A stretch of 64,000 nt of DNA from the NCBI RefSeq assembly GCF_017377655.1, contig NZ_JAFREL010000083.1, positions 1 through 64,000 of the forward strand, given 5' to 3'. Shown here piece by piece: positions 17,169 to 27,304 of this stretch. The translations under genes and the position numbers were made by a program. The notes under the pieces were generated by a model. The model was not told the DNA's origin, searched no databases, and was given only the letters and a program-made list of their open reading frames with translations. How positions within the stretch are numbered: position 1 is the first letter of the stretch; each line of letters opens with the position of its first letter. The DNA is from Candidatus Enterococcus ferrettii. Its GTDB lineage: Bacteria; Bacillota; Bacilli; Lactobacillales; Enterococcaceae.

Positions 17169-18149
17169 TTGACAAAAAACGATTTTGAGTCGTTGGAAAT
17201 AAAACTTAACGCCAAAGATGATATTAGTATGTTGTTAGGTTCCCATGACAAACATATCAAGTTTTTAGAAGATAATACAGAAACAACAATTAATACACGT
17301 GGCGAAACCATCCAAATTATTGGTGAAAAAGAAGAGACCAAACTGGTCGCAGATGTTATTCGAGCATTGCAGATGTTAATTGATCGGGGAATAAAGGTTG
17401 CGACACCTGATGTGATGACCGCTCTTCGCTTGGCTAAAGATAATCATTTAGATGAGTTTGTGATGATGTATGAAGAAGAATTACTAAAGGATCGCAACGG
17501 AAAGCCTATTCGTCCTAAAAATATTGGTCAAAGCCGCTATATCTCCGCTATTCGTAAATCAGATGTAGTATTTGGAATCGGTCCTGCCGGTACTGGTAAG
17601 ACCTATTTGGCGATTGTTATGGCAATTGCCGCGCTAAAAAAAGGTGAGGTACAACGGATTATTTTGACTCGACCGGCTGTTGAGGCAGGCGAAAGTTTAG
17701 GATTCTTACCTGGTGACTTGAAGGAAAAAGTAGATCCTTACCTGCGCCCAATGTATGATGCGCTGCACCAAATCTTTGGTGTTGAGCATACGAACCGTTT
17801 ATTGGATCGTGGTGTCATAGAAATTGCACCATTGGCTTACATGCGAGGCCGTACTCTAGATGATGCTTTTGTTATCTTGGACGAAGCACAAAATACGACG
17901 ATTGCCCAAATGAAAATGTTTTTGACTCGGCTGGGATTTAATTCTAAAATGGTGGTTAACGGTGACACCAGTCAGATTGACTTGCCAAAAGGTCAGATGA
18001 GTGGCTTAATGCATGCGGAACGAACGCTGCGCAATATCAAACATATTCGCTTTGCGAATTTTGAATCTGCTGATGTGGTTCGTCACCCCGTAGTAGCTGA
18101 AATTATTGAAGCTTACGAGAAAGAGAATCTACGCCATTCAAATGAGTAG
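17169..18149 (+). CDS. phoH: PhoH-family ATPase
   Basis: A 326-residue cytosolic P-loop ATPase of the PhoH family, linked to RNA metabolism but with no settled substrate. Walker A GPAGTGKT and Walker B-like VILDEAQN are both present, with an N-terminal KH-like segment. No ATG fits; the TTG at 17169 follows AAGGGGATG with 8-base spacing. It starts the conserved phoH-pgpH-ybeY-dgkA-era-recO series. Confidence 0.94.
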   Translation: MTKNDFESLEIKLNAKDDISMLLGSHDKHIKFLEDNTETTINTRGETIQIIGEKEETKLVADVIRALQMLIDRGIKVATPDVMTALRLAKDNHLDEFVMMYEEELLKDRNGKPIRPKNIGQSRYISAIRKSDVVFGIGPAGTGKTYLAIVMAIAALKKGEVQRIILTRPAVEAGESLGFLPGDLKEKVDPYLRPMYDALHQIFGVEHTNRLLDRGVIEIAPLAYMRGRTLDDAFVILDEAQNTTIAQMKMFLTRLGFNSKMVVNGDTSQIDLPKGQMSGLMHAERTLRNIKHIRFANFESADVVRHPVVAEIIEAYEKENLRHSNE

Positions 18150-18164
18150 ATTGGAGGAAACAAC

Positions 18165-20366
18165 ATGTTGAATCAACCAATCAATAATTTGCGAAAAAAA
18201 CTCGGTTCACGATTTATTCCGCTAACTCTAGTCTTTTTTGCATTTCTTTTGATTGTTACGATGTTTACCAGCGTGCGTCAAAAACGAGTGGATTACCGGG
18301 AGGGTCAAGTCGCTTCTGAGAGTATTCGCGCCAATAAAACGCTTGAAAATATTGCTGAGACGGATCAGAAACGTCAACTGGCAGCTGAAGCTGTCACTCC
18401 GGAGTACACGTTCCAGCCTGAACTGGCAGAAACTCAGCACGATCGCATCAGTCAATTGATTGATTTGGTTCAAAAAACCAATAGTGATATTGATAAGGCT
18501 AATCAAACCAAAGTATCACAAGCTAAAGAAGGTGAGACTGTTCCTCAACCAACGGTGGAGGAACGTGTTGCCGCGGTAAAAAAGAACTTTGAAAGTATCG
18601 ACCAAGATACAGTCAGCTTTTACCAGAAGCTGCCGGAAAACTTTTTCCGTCTAGTTGTTCAACTGACAAGTCAGCAGTTAGATCAAGTAAAAACGTCGAC
18701 TTTAAAGTTGAACGATGAGCAGATGAGCAAACGAATTCGAGAGAGCGACTTAGAGGCCTATAGGCAGCAGGCGATCGATCAAATTCCTGACCTTGGACTA
18801 ACAGACAACCAAAACCAGGTGATTCAATACTTGTTGGAAAACGGTATTGTAGTCAATGATATTCTGAATGAGAAAAGAACAGAAGATTTACGGGAACAGG
18901 CGAAGAGCTCTGTTCAACCGGTTATGATCTATCAAGGAGAAATCATTGTTCGCGAGGGCAGCCAAATTGATGCCAGTGCCTTTAATAAGTTGAAATTATT
19001 GGGGCTGACTAGCTCGGGCGGGTCAACCTTCCCACTGATAGCCATGATTTTGTCAACTATTCTTCAAGGCTTTGTCTTGTGGTTCTACAGCCGACAATTT
19101 GAAGTTGAGTTTCAGCGAATCCGATTTATCTTATTCTATTCGGCTTCAATGATTTTCAGTGTTCTAGTCATGAAGTTTCTTCAGATTTTCCAAAGTACCA
19201 GCAGCAATAACTTGGCGCTATTTTTCCCAGCTGCTTTTGTACCATTGTTGTTGACTGTTTTTGTGAATCGCAGAGCTGGAAGTTTAGCGGCTGTTTTCCA
19301 AACTATTTTTGCTTTATTTGTTTACTATGATTCCATTGGAACCAACATGCTGACGATTATTTTGATGACCTATTTGTTTTCAGGTGTTTTGGCAGTGATG
19401 GTAAAACAAAAACGAGTATCTGATCAAGCCAAGCAAGCGCTGCTTTGGATCGTTATCTTCCCCTTGATTTGGGCGATTATTTTGAATATTTATCAAGGCT
19501 TGTCCTTTACCAATAGTGCAACTTGGGGCACGTTGATTTGTGCGGTAGCTGGATCGTTATTATCCTTCTTGTTAGGAACTGGTCTGCAGCCGTATATTGA
19601 ATTGCTAGTAACAGATAGTGGGGTTATTACGCTAAATGAATTAAGCAATCCCAACCATCCATTGCTTAAACAGCTGCTGGAAGAAGCACCGGGAACTTAT
19701 CATCATTCCATGATGGTGGCTAATCTGAGTGCCAATGCCGTAGCTGAGATTGGCGGACGTTCGCTGCTAACCCGTGTAGCTTGCTACTACCATGATATTG
19801 GTAAGATTCGTCATGCGAACTTCTTTGTGGAAAATCTGCCGCCGGGTGCGGAGAATCCACATAATTTCCTGCTGCCAGAAGACAGCAAGCAAATTATTTT
19901 TGGACATGTGATTGAAGGGGCTAAGATTCTAGAGGAATACAAAATGCCGCAAATGGTGATCGATATTTGTTATCAGCATCATGGAACGACGTTAATGAAA
20001 TTCTTCTATGTGAAAGCCAAAGAACGTAATCCGGAAATAACGGAGGCAGAATTCCGATATCCTGGTCCGAAGCCACAGACAAGAGAAGCGGGTGTAGTAA
20101 GTATCGCCGACAGCTGTGAAGCAGCAGTACGCGCAATGGATCATCCATCAATGGAAAAAATCAGCAGATTTGTTCATGAGTTGATTGAAGAACGTATCTC
20201 TGATGGGCAATTGGACGATTCAGGCTTGACGTTGAAAGAAATTCGAATTGTCGAAAAATCGTTAATCAGCAGTTTGAGTTCGACCTTCCATTCACGGATT
20301 AAATATCCGAAGATGAAATCAGAAGCTGAGAAAATGAAAGAAGAGCAAGAAAGAGGCGAACGGTAG
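18165..20366 (+). CDS. pgpH: Cyclic-di-AMP phosphodiesterase PgpH (7TM-HD)
   Basis: A 733-residue membrane enzyme that hydrolyses c-di-AMP. Order: one N-terminal membrane helix (about 16-36), a large extracellular 7TMR-HDED domain (about 40-285), seven membrane helices (about 290-490), then a cytosolic HD domain with HHSMM and CYYHDIGKI as metal-binding motifs. ATG follows TGGAGGAAAC. The stop overlaps the ybeY start by one base (TAGTG). Confidence 0.94.
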   Translation: MLNQPINNLRKKLGSRFIPLTLVFFAFLLIVTMFTSVRQKRVDYREGQVASESIRANKTLENIAETDQKRQLAAEAVTPEYTFQPELAETQHDRISQLIDLVQKTNSDIDKANQTKVSQAKEGETVPQPTVEERVAAVKKNFESIDQDTVSFYQKLPENFFRLVVQLTSQQLDQVKTSTLKLNDEQMSKRIRESDLEAYRQQAIDQIPDLGLTDNQNQVIQYLLENGIVVNDILNEKRTEDLREQAKSSVQPVMIYQGEIIVREGSQIDASAFNKLKLLGLTSSGGSTFPLIAMILSTILQGFVLWFYSRQFEVEFQRIRFILFYSASMIFSVLVMKFLQIFQSTSSNNLALFFPAAFVPLLLTVFVNRRAGSLAAVFQTIFALFVYYDSIGTNMLTIILMTYLFSGVLAVMVKQKRVSDQAKQALLWIVIFPLIWAIILNIYQGLSFTNSATWGTLICAVAGSLLSFLLGTGLQPYIELLVTDSGVITLNELSNPNHPLLKQLLEEAPGTYHHSMMVANLSANAVAEIGGRSLLTRVACYYHDIGKIRHANFFVENLPPGAENPHNFLLPEDSKQIIFGHVIEGAKILEEYKMPQMVIDICYQHHGTTLMKFFYVKAKERNPEITEAEFRYPGPKPQTREAGVVSIADSCEAAVRAMDHPSMEKISRFVHELIEERISDGQLDDSGLTLKEIRIVEKSLISSLSSTFHSRIKYPKMKSEAEKMKEEQERGER

Positions 20367-20839
20367 TGGATATTACCTTTATTGATGAAACCGGCGAAGT
20401 TTCTCAAGATAGAATCACTGAAGTTGACGACTTGCTGCAATTTGCAGCCGACTATTTGAAGCTGCCAGAAGACACGGAGATGTCGGTCACTTTTATGGAC
20501 AATGCGGCCATTCAGATTATTAATCGGGATTATCGCGATAAGGATGCACCAACGGATGTGATCAGTTTTGCTCTGGAAGAAGACGGTGAAGATGAGGGAC
20601 CGATAATTTTTGACGAAGAGATGGCAATGCCAAGAAATCTAGGCGATATAATGATTTCTACAGAACGTGCAGCAGAACAGGCGGAAGAGTACGGACATAG
20701 TTTCGATCGGGAATTAGGCTTTTTAGCTGTTCATGGTTTTTTGCATATCAATGGCTATGATCATATGACCCCGGAAGATGAGAAAGAAATGTTCGGACTA
20801 CAGAAAGAGATTTTGGATGCCTATGGACTCAAAAGATAA
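20366..20839 (+). CDS. ybeY: Endoribonuclease YbeY
   Basis: Zinc-dependent single-strand endoribonuclease used in 16S rRNA 3'-end maturation and ribosome quality control. The metal site [11 protein letters not shown] matches the family HGxLHLxGYDH. Length of 157 aa is normal. GTG at 20366 starts inside the pgpH stop, indicating translational coupling. Its 3' end overlaps the start of dgkA. Confidence 0.95.
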   Translation: MDITFIDETGEVSQDRITEVDDLLQFAADYLKLPEDTEMSVTFMDNAAIQIINRDYRDKDAPTDVISFALEEDGEDEGPIIFDEEMAMPRNLGDIMISTERAAEQAEEYGHSFDRELGFLAVHGFLHINGYDHMTPEDEKEMFGLQKEILDAYGLKR

Positions 20840-21323
20840 AAAAGAAAAAGTAGCTAAGACAGATGAAATGGATAAAACTGAAAAAATAGATGAGACAGAA
20901 AAAGCAGTTAGAGTGGATAAAATAGAAGAACCGAAAAAGATGGAAAATCGGGGGAAGAACAAGCATTTTATCACTTCTTTAGAATTTGCTTTTAAAGGAA
21001 TACAAACTGTCTTTGAAGAAGAACGCAACATGCGTAAACATGTTCTTCTAGGTGGGCTAGCAATGCTAGCTGGAGTCATTCTTGGGTTAGACCGTTTAGA
21101 ATGGCTATGGATTTTTCTGGCAGTTTTTTTGGTTTGGATAGTTGAAATCATTAATACTGTGTTTGAAAATGTAGTAGATATGTGTACGGAATGTCACTAC
21201 AATGCCATTGGCAAAAAGATCAAGGATATGGCCGCTGGTGCGGTATTGCTGACATCTATTTTTGCTGTAATTGTTGGCTTGATTATTTTCTTGCCAAAAA
21301 TTCTGGAATTTTTAGGCGCATGA
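20823..21323 (+). CDS. dgkA: Undecaprenol / diacylglycerol kinase (DgkA family)
   Basis: Small membrane kinase; Gram-positive members phosphorylate undecaprenol. Three membrane helices in the C-terminal two-thirds, with the family motif [13 protein letters not shown] carrying the catalytic Glu. Start choice is uncertain: ATG 20823 gives 166 aa and overlaps ybeY by 17 bases; ATG 20940 would give 127 aa, the usual family length. The longer form carries about 40 highly charged residues rich in Lys, Glu and Asp before the kinase domain. Confidence 0.88.
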   Translation: MDSKDKKEKVAKTDEMDKTEKIDETEKAVRVDKIEEPKKMENRGKNKHFITSLEFAFKGIQTVFEEERNMRKHVLLGGLAMLAGVILGLDRLEWLWIFLAVFLVWIVEIINTVFENVVDMCTECHYNAIGKKIKDMAAGAVLLTSIFAVIVGLIIFLPKILEFLGA

Positions 21324-21344
21324 AATTGAGAGAATGTTGTTTAG

Positions 21345-21393
21345 CTGGGACGAACGAGCTTTTGTAAGCTGAAAAGGTTCGCCCAGTTTTTTT
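21345..21393 (+). terminator. Terminator between dgkA and era
   Basis: CTGGGACGAAC (21345-21355) pairs imperfectly with GTTCGCCCAG (21377-21386), with a nested AGCTTTTGTAAGCT, followed by a T8 run. Confidence 0.8.
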
Positions 21394-21412
21394 CAGGAAA
21401 GGAATAGAAACT

Positions 21413-22312
21413 ATGACAGAACATAAATCAGGATTTGTTGCAATTGTTGGTCGTCCTAACGTTGGAAAATCATCCTTGCTGAACCGGATTGTTGGACAAA
21501 AGATTGCCATTATGAGCGACAAAGCTCAAACTACCCGTAACAAAATTCAAGGAGTGTATACGACGGATGAAGCTCAATTGGTTTTCATTGATACCCCTGG
21601 AATTCATAAACCCAAACATCGTTTAGGTGATTATATGGTGGAGGCTGCCTATAGTGCGTTGCGGGAAGTCGATGCGATCATGTTCATGATTAGTGCTGAT
21701 CAAAAGCGCGGGCCAGGAGACAACTTCATTTTGGAACGATTGAAAAACCAAAACGTTCCTGTTTATTTAATTATCAATAAGATTGATAAGATTCATCCAG
21801 ATGAATTACTGGCAATCATTGATGATTATCGTCAGGTGATGGAATTTAAGGAAGTCATCCCTATTTCAGCAACTGAAGGCAACAATGTAGAACATATGAT
21901 GGAAACTTTAGTGGATCAGATGCCGGAAGGTCCGCAATATTTTCCAGAAGATCAGGTGACCGATCATCCAGAATATTTTATTGTTTCGGAGTTAATCCGA
22001 GAAAAGGTATTGCAACTGACCCGTGATGAGGTTCCTCACTCAGTAGCAGTAGTAACCGACTCAATGAAGCGGGATGAGAACGAGAAGATTCATATTCAAG
22101 CGACAATTATAGTAGAGCGTACAAGTCAAAAGGGAATTATTATTGGCAAAGGCGGGAAAATGCTGAAAAATGTCGGAACGCAAGCACGTAAAGATATTGA
22201 GCGCTTGCTGGGAGACAAAGTGTTTCTGGAATTGTGGGTAAAGGTTCAAAAGGACTGGCGCGACAAGAAAACCTATTTGCAGGATTACGGCTACCGTAAC
22301 GATGATTATTAA
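21413..22312 (+). CDS. era: GTPase Era
   Basis: Essential 30S assembly GTPase that binds the 3' end of 16S rRNA. G1 GRPNVGKSS (residues 13-21), G3 DTPGIH, G4 NKID, and a C-terminal KH domain with [11 protein letters not shown]. Length of 299 aa is standard. ATG follows AGGAAAGG. Confidence 0.97.
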   Translation: MTEHKSGFVAIVGRPNVGKSSLLNRIVGQKIAIMSDKAQTTRNKIQGVYTTDEAQLVFIDTPGIHKPKHRLGDYMVEAAYSALREVDAIMFMISADQKRGPGDNFILERLKNQNVPVYLIINKIDKIHPDELLAIIDDYRQVMEFKEVIPISATEGNNVEHMMETLVDQMPEGPQYFPEDQVTDHPEYFIVSELIREKVLQLTRDEVPHSVAVVTDSMKRDENEKIHIQATIIVERTSQKGIIIGKGGKMLKNVGTQARKDIERLLGDKVFLELWVKVQKDWRDKKTYLQDYGYRNDDY

Positions 22313-22319
22313 GATGAGC

Positions 22320-22344
22320 AGAGGTGAAGCGAGGCTTTACCTCT
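22320..22344 (+). terminator. Weak hairpin after era
   Basis: 11-bp stem AGAGGTGAAGC / GCTTTACCTCT with a GAG loop, followed by ATTTG only. Attenuation rather than full termination is likely. Confidence 0.45.
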
Positions 22345-22405
22345 ATTTGTTAGCCTATTTAATAGAAATCCCTTTATAATAGAAAGAAAGAGCAGAGGTG
22401 ACGTG

Positions 22406-23197
22406 ATGGCACAAGTAAGTGAAACCAAAGGCTTGATCCTTTTTAGTCGGGATTACAAGGAAAAGGATAAGCTGATTAAGATTTTTACCGAGTCGGCCGG
22501 GAAAGTTATGTTTTTTGCCAAGGGGATTCACCGACCGAATAATCCGCTGCGGTCTGCAGTTATGCCTTTTACCGAGGCAGTCTATATTGGTAATTTGAAG
22601 AAAGACGGCTTATCCTTTTTGAATAGTGCCAAAGAGATTCACCCGTTGCGCAAGCTGCAGGAGGACATTTTTCTAAATGCTTACGGTTCCTATATCTTAG
22701 GTTTAGTGGATGCCGCTATTGATGATCATGTCTATGATCCGGCTTTGTATGGCTTTACTAAACAGGCACTAGAGTTGATGGATCAAGGGTACGATGGCGA
22801 AACAATCTTGAATATTTTTGAATTGCAAATTATGCAACGATTTGGGGTAGCTTTAAACTGGAGAGCCTGCAGTATTTGTGGAAAGACTACTGGAGCTTTT
22901 GATTTTTCTTCGAAATACAGTGGGGTTTTGTGTCAGGACCATTGGCACATGGATGAACACCGTTACCATGCAGATCCGCGGGCAATTTATTTCATTCGCA
23001 TGTTTTCGACGATTTCTTACGATAAAATCAGTAGTGTAAATTTGAAGCCGGAAACTAAGCAGGCTATCCGTAAAACGATTGATCAGCTTTATGAAGAATA
23101 TGTTGGATTGCATCTGAAAAGCAAACGATTCATTGATCAAATGGGTGAGTGGCAAAATATGCTGAAGCCGTTAGATCCAAAAAATGATGCTGAATAG
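22406..23197 (+). CDS. recO: DNA repair protein RecO
   Basis: Recombination mediator working with RecF/RecR to load RecA on SSB-coated DNA. N-terminal OB fold (about 1-80), a helical domain, and a zinc-binding region with CSIC and a later Cys. Length of 263 aa is normal. AGAGGTG at 22394-22400 is 5 bases before ATG 22406; GTG at 22403 is the alternative. It is the last gene of the conserved block before the his operon. Confidence 0.94.
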   Translation: MAQVSETKGLILFSRDYKEKDKLIKIFTESAGKVMFFAKGIHRPNNPLRSAVMPFTEAVYIGNLKKDGLSFLNSAKEIHPLRKLQEDIFLNAYGSYILGLVDAAIDDHVYDPALYGFTKQALELMDQGYDGETILNIFELQIMQRFGVALNWRACSICGKTTGAFDFSSKYSGVLCQDHWHMDEHRYHADPRAIYFIRMFSTISYDKISSVNLKPETKQAIRKTIDQLYEEYVGLHLKSKRFIDQMGEWQNMLKPLDPKNDAE

Positions 23198-23233
23198 TCT
23201 GCGCTGTCTTAAAGACGGTGCAGATTTTTTTTA
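23198..23233 (+). terminator. Terminator after recO
   Basis: Stem TCTGC-x2-TGTCTT / AAGACGG-x-GCAGA directly after the stop, followed by T8. Confidence 0.85.
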
Positions 23234-23335
23234 TAGATCTTTGACTGGTAAAAACTTTAATAGAGTCAAAATCTCCTTTTTCAGATTCTTTCTTGAAAAA
23301 ATCCCTGGTTTGTTTAACAAATTTTCCAGCTTTCC

Positions 23336-23364
23336 TTGACCTTTAATGATAAAATGATTAATAT
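23336..23364 (+). promoter_or_regulatory. Probable sigma-A promoter of the his operon
   Basis: TTGACC at 23336-23341, a 17-base spacer and TAATAT at 23359-23364. The leader to the first gene is only about 50 bases, with no T-box or attenuator, so control is probably at initiation. Confidence 0.65.
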
Positions 23365-23415
23365 ACTTTAAACATAAACTTATGAGAATTTCATTTTGGA
23401 AAAGGAGTGGTATAG

Positions 23416-24972
23416 ATGAAGGAACTTTGGGATGTGCTACGCCCAGAAGAACAGATCGAATTACAAATAAGAAGGTTGTATCAAGAGCATCATTTTCATC
23501 TATACCAATTAAACAGCTTTGAGGAATTTGAAGGCTATCAGCAACAGCGGAATTTTTTTAAAGATAGTACGATTATTACCTTTACCGGAAATGATGGCCG
23601 AACGATGGCTTTGAAGCCGGATGTAACGATTTCGATTGTAAAAAATACACCCTCAGGGGAGCGTCGTAAGGTTTATTACGTAGAAGATGTTTATCGTCAA
23701 GATCGTCAAGAGGGGGAATATCAAAAGATTCGCCAAGTGGGAATTGAGATTATTGACAACATCGGACAAAAAGATGAACTTGAGGTTCTGCGTTTGGCTT
23801 GGCAGAGTCTAGCTTTAGTAGGTGAAGGAACCTTAGACCTTTCTCACATGGGGATAATCAATGCAATTTGCGAACAATTCCCTCAAGAGGAACGTGATCA
23901 GGTTCTGAAAGCTTTACAGCATAAAAGCTCGCATGCCATGGATGAATTGACTCAGAAATACAATTTGCCAAAAGAAGAAAGTGAGAACTTAGGAAAATTA
24001 CTGCGACTTTCTGGTAAATTTGAGCAGTTTTACGAAAAAGCACGTGGGTTGCTATCTACATTGCCTAAAGCTCAGGCTGCCCTAGATGAGTTGAAGGAAT
24101 TACACGATCAGTTGACAAGTGACCCTGAGTTGTCTTCGTTGATTCGTTTGCGACTAGACTTTTCAATTATGAACGATGCGGATTATTACAGCGGATTATT
24201 GTTCCAAGGATTTATTAAGGAATCAAAGGAAACCATTCTTCATGGCGGACGTTATGACCTCCTGCTAAAACGCCAGGGAAAAAGTCAAGGTGCGATTGGG
24301 TTTGGTATGAAGCTGAATCATGTGGGTGAAAAAAAAGCACCGAAGGACTCCGAGTATTTAAACATCGCCTTACCAAAAGGACGGATGGGAGATACGGTCT
24401 ATCAATTATTTACCAAAGCCGGAATTGCCAGCGAGGGAGTTTTCGAAGACAATCGCAAGCTGATTTTTGTTGATGAAACAAATAAATTGCGCTTTTTCTT
24501 AGTAAAACCTAGTGATGTAGCGATCTATGTGGAGCATGGTGCCGCTGATATAGGGGTCGTTGGCAAAGATATATTGCTGGAGAATTACGCACATGTTATT
24601 GAGTTTTTAGATCTACACCTAGGAGAATGTCGAATTGCAGTGGCGGCCTGCAATGATTTCGTAGAGGATGAAAGCCGACCGTTGCGAGTTTCAACGAAGT
24701 ACTCCAACATTACACGAGATTATTATGACAGCTTAGGTCGTTCGATTGAGTTGATTGGATTGCATGGTTCGATTGAATTAGCGCCATTATTAGATTTATC
24801 AGACGTAATTGTCGATATCGTGGAAACAGGTACTACTTTGAAGGAGAACAATTTAAAGGTGATTCAGGACATCGCACCCTCTTCTGCACGGTTAATTATT
24901 AACCACGCTACTTGGCGTTTTAAGCAAGCACGCATTCAGGAGGTTATTGAGAAAGTGAGGCAGGAAATTTGA
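23416..24972 (+). CDS. hisZG: HisZ-HisG fusion: ATP phosphoribosyltransferase with fused regulatory subunit
   Basis: First step of histidine synthesis (ATP + PRPP to PR-ATP). Residues 1 to about 310 are HisZ, the HisRS-like regulatory subunit: class II motifs at 61-71 (GRTMALKPDVT), 88-97 (YVEDVYRQDR) and 292-300 (GAIGFGMKL). From about 314, LNIALPKGRMGD opens a full short-form HisG of about 205 aa, with the PRPP-binding segment VDIVETGTTLKENNL starting at residue 466. The linker is about ten residues. In most Bacillota these are two adjacent genes of a hetero-octamer. Here one frame encodes both, with no internal ribosome site seen. ATG follows AAAGGAG. It overlaps hisD by 4 bases. Confidence 0.93.
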   Translation: MKELWDVLRPEEQIELQIRRLYQEHHFHLYQLNSFEEFEGYQQQRNFFKDSTIITFTGNDGRTMALKPDVTISIVKNTPSGERRKVYYVEDVYRQDRQEGEYQKIRQVGIEIIDNIGQKDELEVLRLAWQSLALVGEGTLDLSHMGIINAICEQFPQEERDQVLKALQHKSSHAMDELTQKYNLPKEESENLGKLLRLSGKFEQFYEKARGLLSTLPKAQAALDELKELHDQLTSDPELSSLIRLRLDFSIMNDADYYSGLLFQGFIKESKETILHGGRYDLLLKRQGKSQGAIGFGMKLNHVGEKKAPKDSEYLNIALPKGRMGDTVYQLFTKAGIASEGVFEDNRKLIFVDETNKLRFFLVKPSDVAIYVEHGAADIGVVGKDILLENYAHVIEFLDLHLGECRIAVAACNDFVEDESRPLRVSTKYSNITRDYYDSLGRSIELIGLHGSIELAPLLDLSDVIVDIVETGTTLKENNLKVIQDIAPSSARLIINHATWRFKQARIQEVIEKVRQEI

Positions 24973-26252
24973 GAATCTTTTCAACTGTAAAACAAACGCA
25001 GGAAGAAATTTTGGCGCGAAAAATGTCTGAATCCGTCGATGTTTCGACTACTGTATCTGAAATAGTAACGAAGGTTAAAACTGGCGGAGATCAGGCGATA
25101 AAACAACTGACAAAAGAAATCGATGGTGTTGAACTCGCTGATTTGCGGGTAGCGGCTGCGGATATTGAAGCTAGTGTGAATGAGATTTCTAGTGAGTTGC
25201 TCGCTGTTTTGAAAAAAGCCAAAGAAAATATTACGGCTTATCACGAAAAGCAGGTTCGCCAAGGATTTGTCTCAACCTCGGAACAAGGAATTGTCATGGG
25301 ACAACGTGTATTACCCTTAGAAACGGTGGGTGTTTATGTGCCCGGCGGAACAGCAGCGTATCCCAGTACAGTATTAATGGATGTATTGCCAGCTAAAATT
25401 GCTGGGGTGAAGCGAATCGTTATGATCACTCCTCCAAGCAAAGAAGGGAAATTAGCACCAGCTATTCTCGCAGCTGCACACGTTGCTGGTGTGGATGAAA
25501 TTTATCAAGTCGGTGGAGCGCAAGGTGTGGCTGCACTAGCCTATGGAACGGAAACGATTCCGGCAGTCGACAAAATTGTTGGACCGGGAAATATTTATGT
25601 TGCAACAGCGAAACGTATGGTTTACGGCTTGGTTGATATTGATATGATCGCAGGTCCAAGTGATGTCTTGATTGTGGCGGATGACAGTGCCAATCCTGAA
25701 TGGTTAGCCGCGGATTTAATTGCTCAGGCCGAACATGATCCCTTGGCGCAGGCCATTTTGATTACAACCTCAGAGTCAATGATACAAGCAGTGGATCAAG
25801 CAGTACAACAGCAATTAGTTGACCTGCCAAGACAAGCAATTGCTCAGCAATCATTGGACAACAATGGGAAACTGATTTTAACTCGGGATTTAGACGAGGC
25901 CATTTCTTTAGCAAATCAGGTGGCACCAGAACATTTGGAGTTAGCAGTTGATCAACCTTTTGGACTATTAGGAAAAGTAAGAAATGCCGGCAGTGTCTTT
26001 TTAGGCCATTACACGCCTGAGGTTTTAGGAGATTATTTTGCTGGACCGAACCATACTTTGCCAACGGAAGGAACCGCTCGTTTTTATTCCCCTTTGTCGG
26101 TAGACGATTATGTGAAGAAAAGCAGCTATCTTTACTATACGCCAGAAGCATTGGCAGAGGCAGGCCCTTCCGTTGAATTATTTGCTAAAACGGAACACTT
26201 AGATGGCCATGCCCGTTCAATGGCGATTCGATTAAAGGGGGAAAAGGAATGA
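24969..26252 (+). CDS. hisD: Histidinol dehydrogenase
   Basis: Zinc- and NAD-dependent enzyme for the last two oxidations, histidinol to histidine. Family signature IAGPSDVLIVAD and the metal/catalytic region QAEHDPLAQA and VAPEHLEL. Length of 427 aa is normal. The start is a TTG overlapping the hisZG stop (TTGA), so translation is coupled. Confidence 0.96.
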   Translation: MRIFSTVKQTQEEILARKMSESVDVSTTVSEIVTKVKTGGDQAIKQLTKEIDGVELADLRVAAADIEASVNEISSELLAVLKKAKENITAYHEKQVRQGFVSTSEQGIVMGQRVLPLETVGVYVPGGTAAYPSTVLMDVLPAKIAGVKRIVMITPPSKEGKLAPAILAAAHVAGVDEIYQVGGAQGVAALAYGTETIPAVDKIVGPGNIYVATAKRMVYGLVDIDMIAGPSDVLIVADDSANPEWLAADLIAQAEHDPLAQAILITTSESMIQAVDQAVQQQLVDLPRQAIAQQSLDNNGKLILTRDLDEAISLANQVAPEHLELAVDQPFGLLGKVRNAGSVFLGHYTPEVLGDYFAGPNHTLPTEGTARFYSPLSVDDYVKKSSYLYYTPEALAEAGPSVELFAKTEHLDGHARSMAIRLKGEKE

Positions 26253-27304
26253 ATTTCTTACATTCAAAATATGCTCATTTAGTTCCTTATACACCTGGGG
26301 AGCAACCAAAAGAATCTGACTTTATTAAGCTGAATACGAATGAAAGTCCTTATGAGCCAGCACCATCAGTTATGGAGGCAGTTAAAGCAGCAGCTCATAC
26401 GTTAAACCGATACTCCGATACTGCTGCAAGAATTGTAGTTGACCCCTTAGCAAAGCAATTAGGAGTCAAAGCGGACCAAGTTATTTTAGGGAACGGCAGC
26501 GATGAAATTTTATCCTTTATTTTCCAAGCATTCACCGAAAAAGGGATGTCTTTTCCAGATGTAACCTATGGTTTTTATGCAATCTATTGTGATATGTATC
26601 AAGCGCAGGCCAATGTGGTACCTTTGATGGAAGATTTTACCTTAGATTTATCGGCTTATGATGCATTGGCGGGAACTGTAATTATTGCTAATCCCAATGC
26701 ACCAACGGGTTTGCTGCTTTCCTGTGAGGAAATATGCGACTTCTTGAAACGACATCCAGATCGTTTGCTGGTAGTGGATGAAGCGTATATTGATTTCGGC
26801 GGTCAATCAATGATTGCCCACATAGAAGAGTTTGATAATCTGTTGGTGGTAGGTACCTTTTCGAAATCACGTCAGTTGGCGGGAGCACGTTTAGGTTATG
26901 CTGTAGGGAACAGTCAATTAATTGGGAATCTGAATCAGATCAAATACAGTGTGAATCCCTACAATATCAATGCAATGACCCAGGCCGCGGGGGCTGCAGT
27001 GTTAGCCGAGCAGGATTATGTGGACCAATGTATCAAGAAGACGATTGAAGTAAGAAACTGGAGTACACAGGAATTGAAAAAACGAGGCTTTGAAATGACA
27101 GACAGCTATTGCAATTTCCTGTTTGCTAAACATTCTGAATTTGCTGGCGAAACGTTATTTGAGGCGTTGCGAGAACAAAAAATCTTAGTCCGCTGGTTTA
27201 ATCAACCGCGTACAAAGGACTATTTACGTATTTCAATTGGAACCAAAGAACAAATGGAACGCTTGATGGATGCCGTGGATCGAATTTTGGAAGGAGCCAA
27301 CTAA
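26249..27304 (+). CDS. hisC: Histidinol-phosphate aminotransferase
   Basis: PLP class II aminotransferase converting imidazole-acetol phosphate to histidinol phosphate. PLP-lysine in VGTFSKSRQLAGARLGY, with NPNAPTG and VVDEAYIDF upstream. 351 aa. It overlaps hisD by ATGA and hisB by one base (TAATG). Confidence 0.96.
   Translation: MNFLHSKYAHLVPYTPGEQPKESDFIKLNTNESPYEPAPSVMEAVKAAAHTLNRYSDTAARIVVDPLAKQLGVKADQVILGNGSDEILSFIFQAFTEKGMSFPDVTYGFYAIYCDMYQAQANVVPLMEDFTLDLSAYDALAGTVIIANPNAPTGLLLSCEEICDFLKRHPDRLLVVDEAYIDFGGQSMIAHIEEFDNLLVVGTFSKSRQLAGARLGYAVGNSQLIGNLNQIKYSVNPYNINAMTQAAGAAVLAEQDYVDQCIKKTIEVRNWSTQELKKRGFEMTDSYCNFLFAKHSEFAGETLFEALREQKILVRWFNQPRTKDYLRISIGTKEQMERLMDAVDRILEGAN

Noticed and set aside
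23234..23415. Possible T-box or attenuator ahead of the his operon
   Set aside because: No T-box core, no run of His codons and no terminator-T tract before hisZG. Only a promoter and short leader are visible.
24307..24330. Internal start for a separate hisG (ATG 24307 or GTG 24322)
   Set aside because: No AGGAGG-like site upstream of either, and the frame is continuous with HisZ motif 3.
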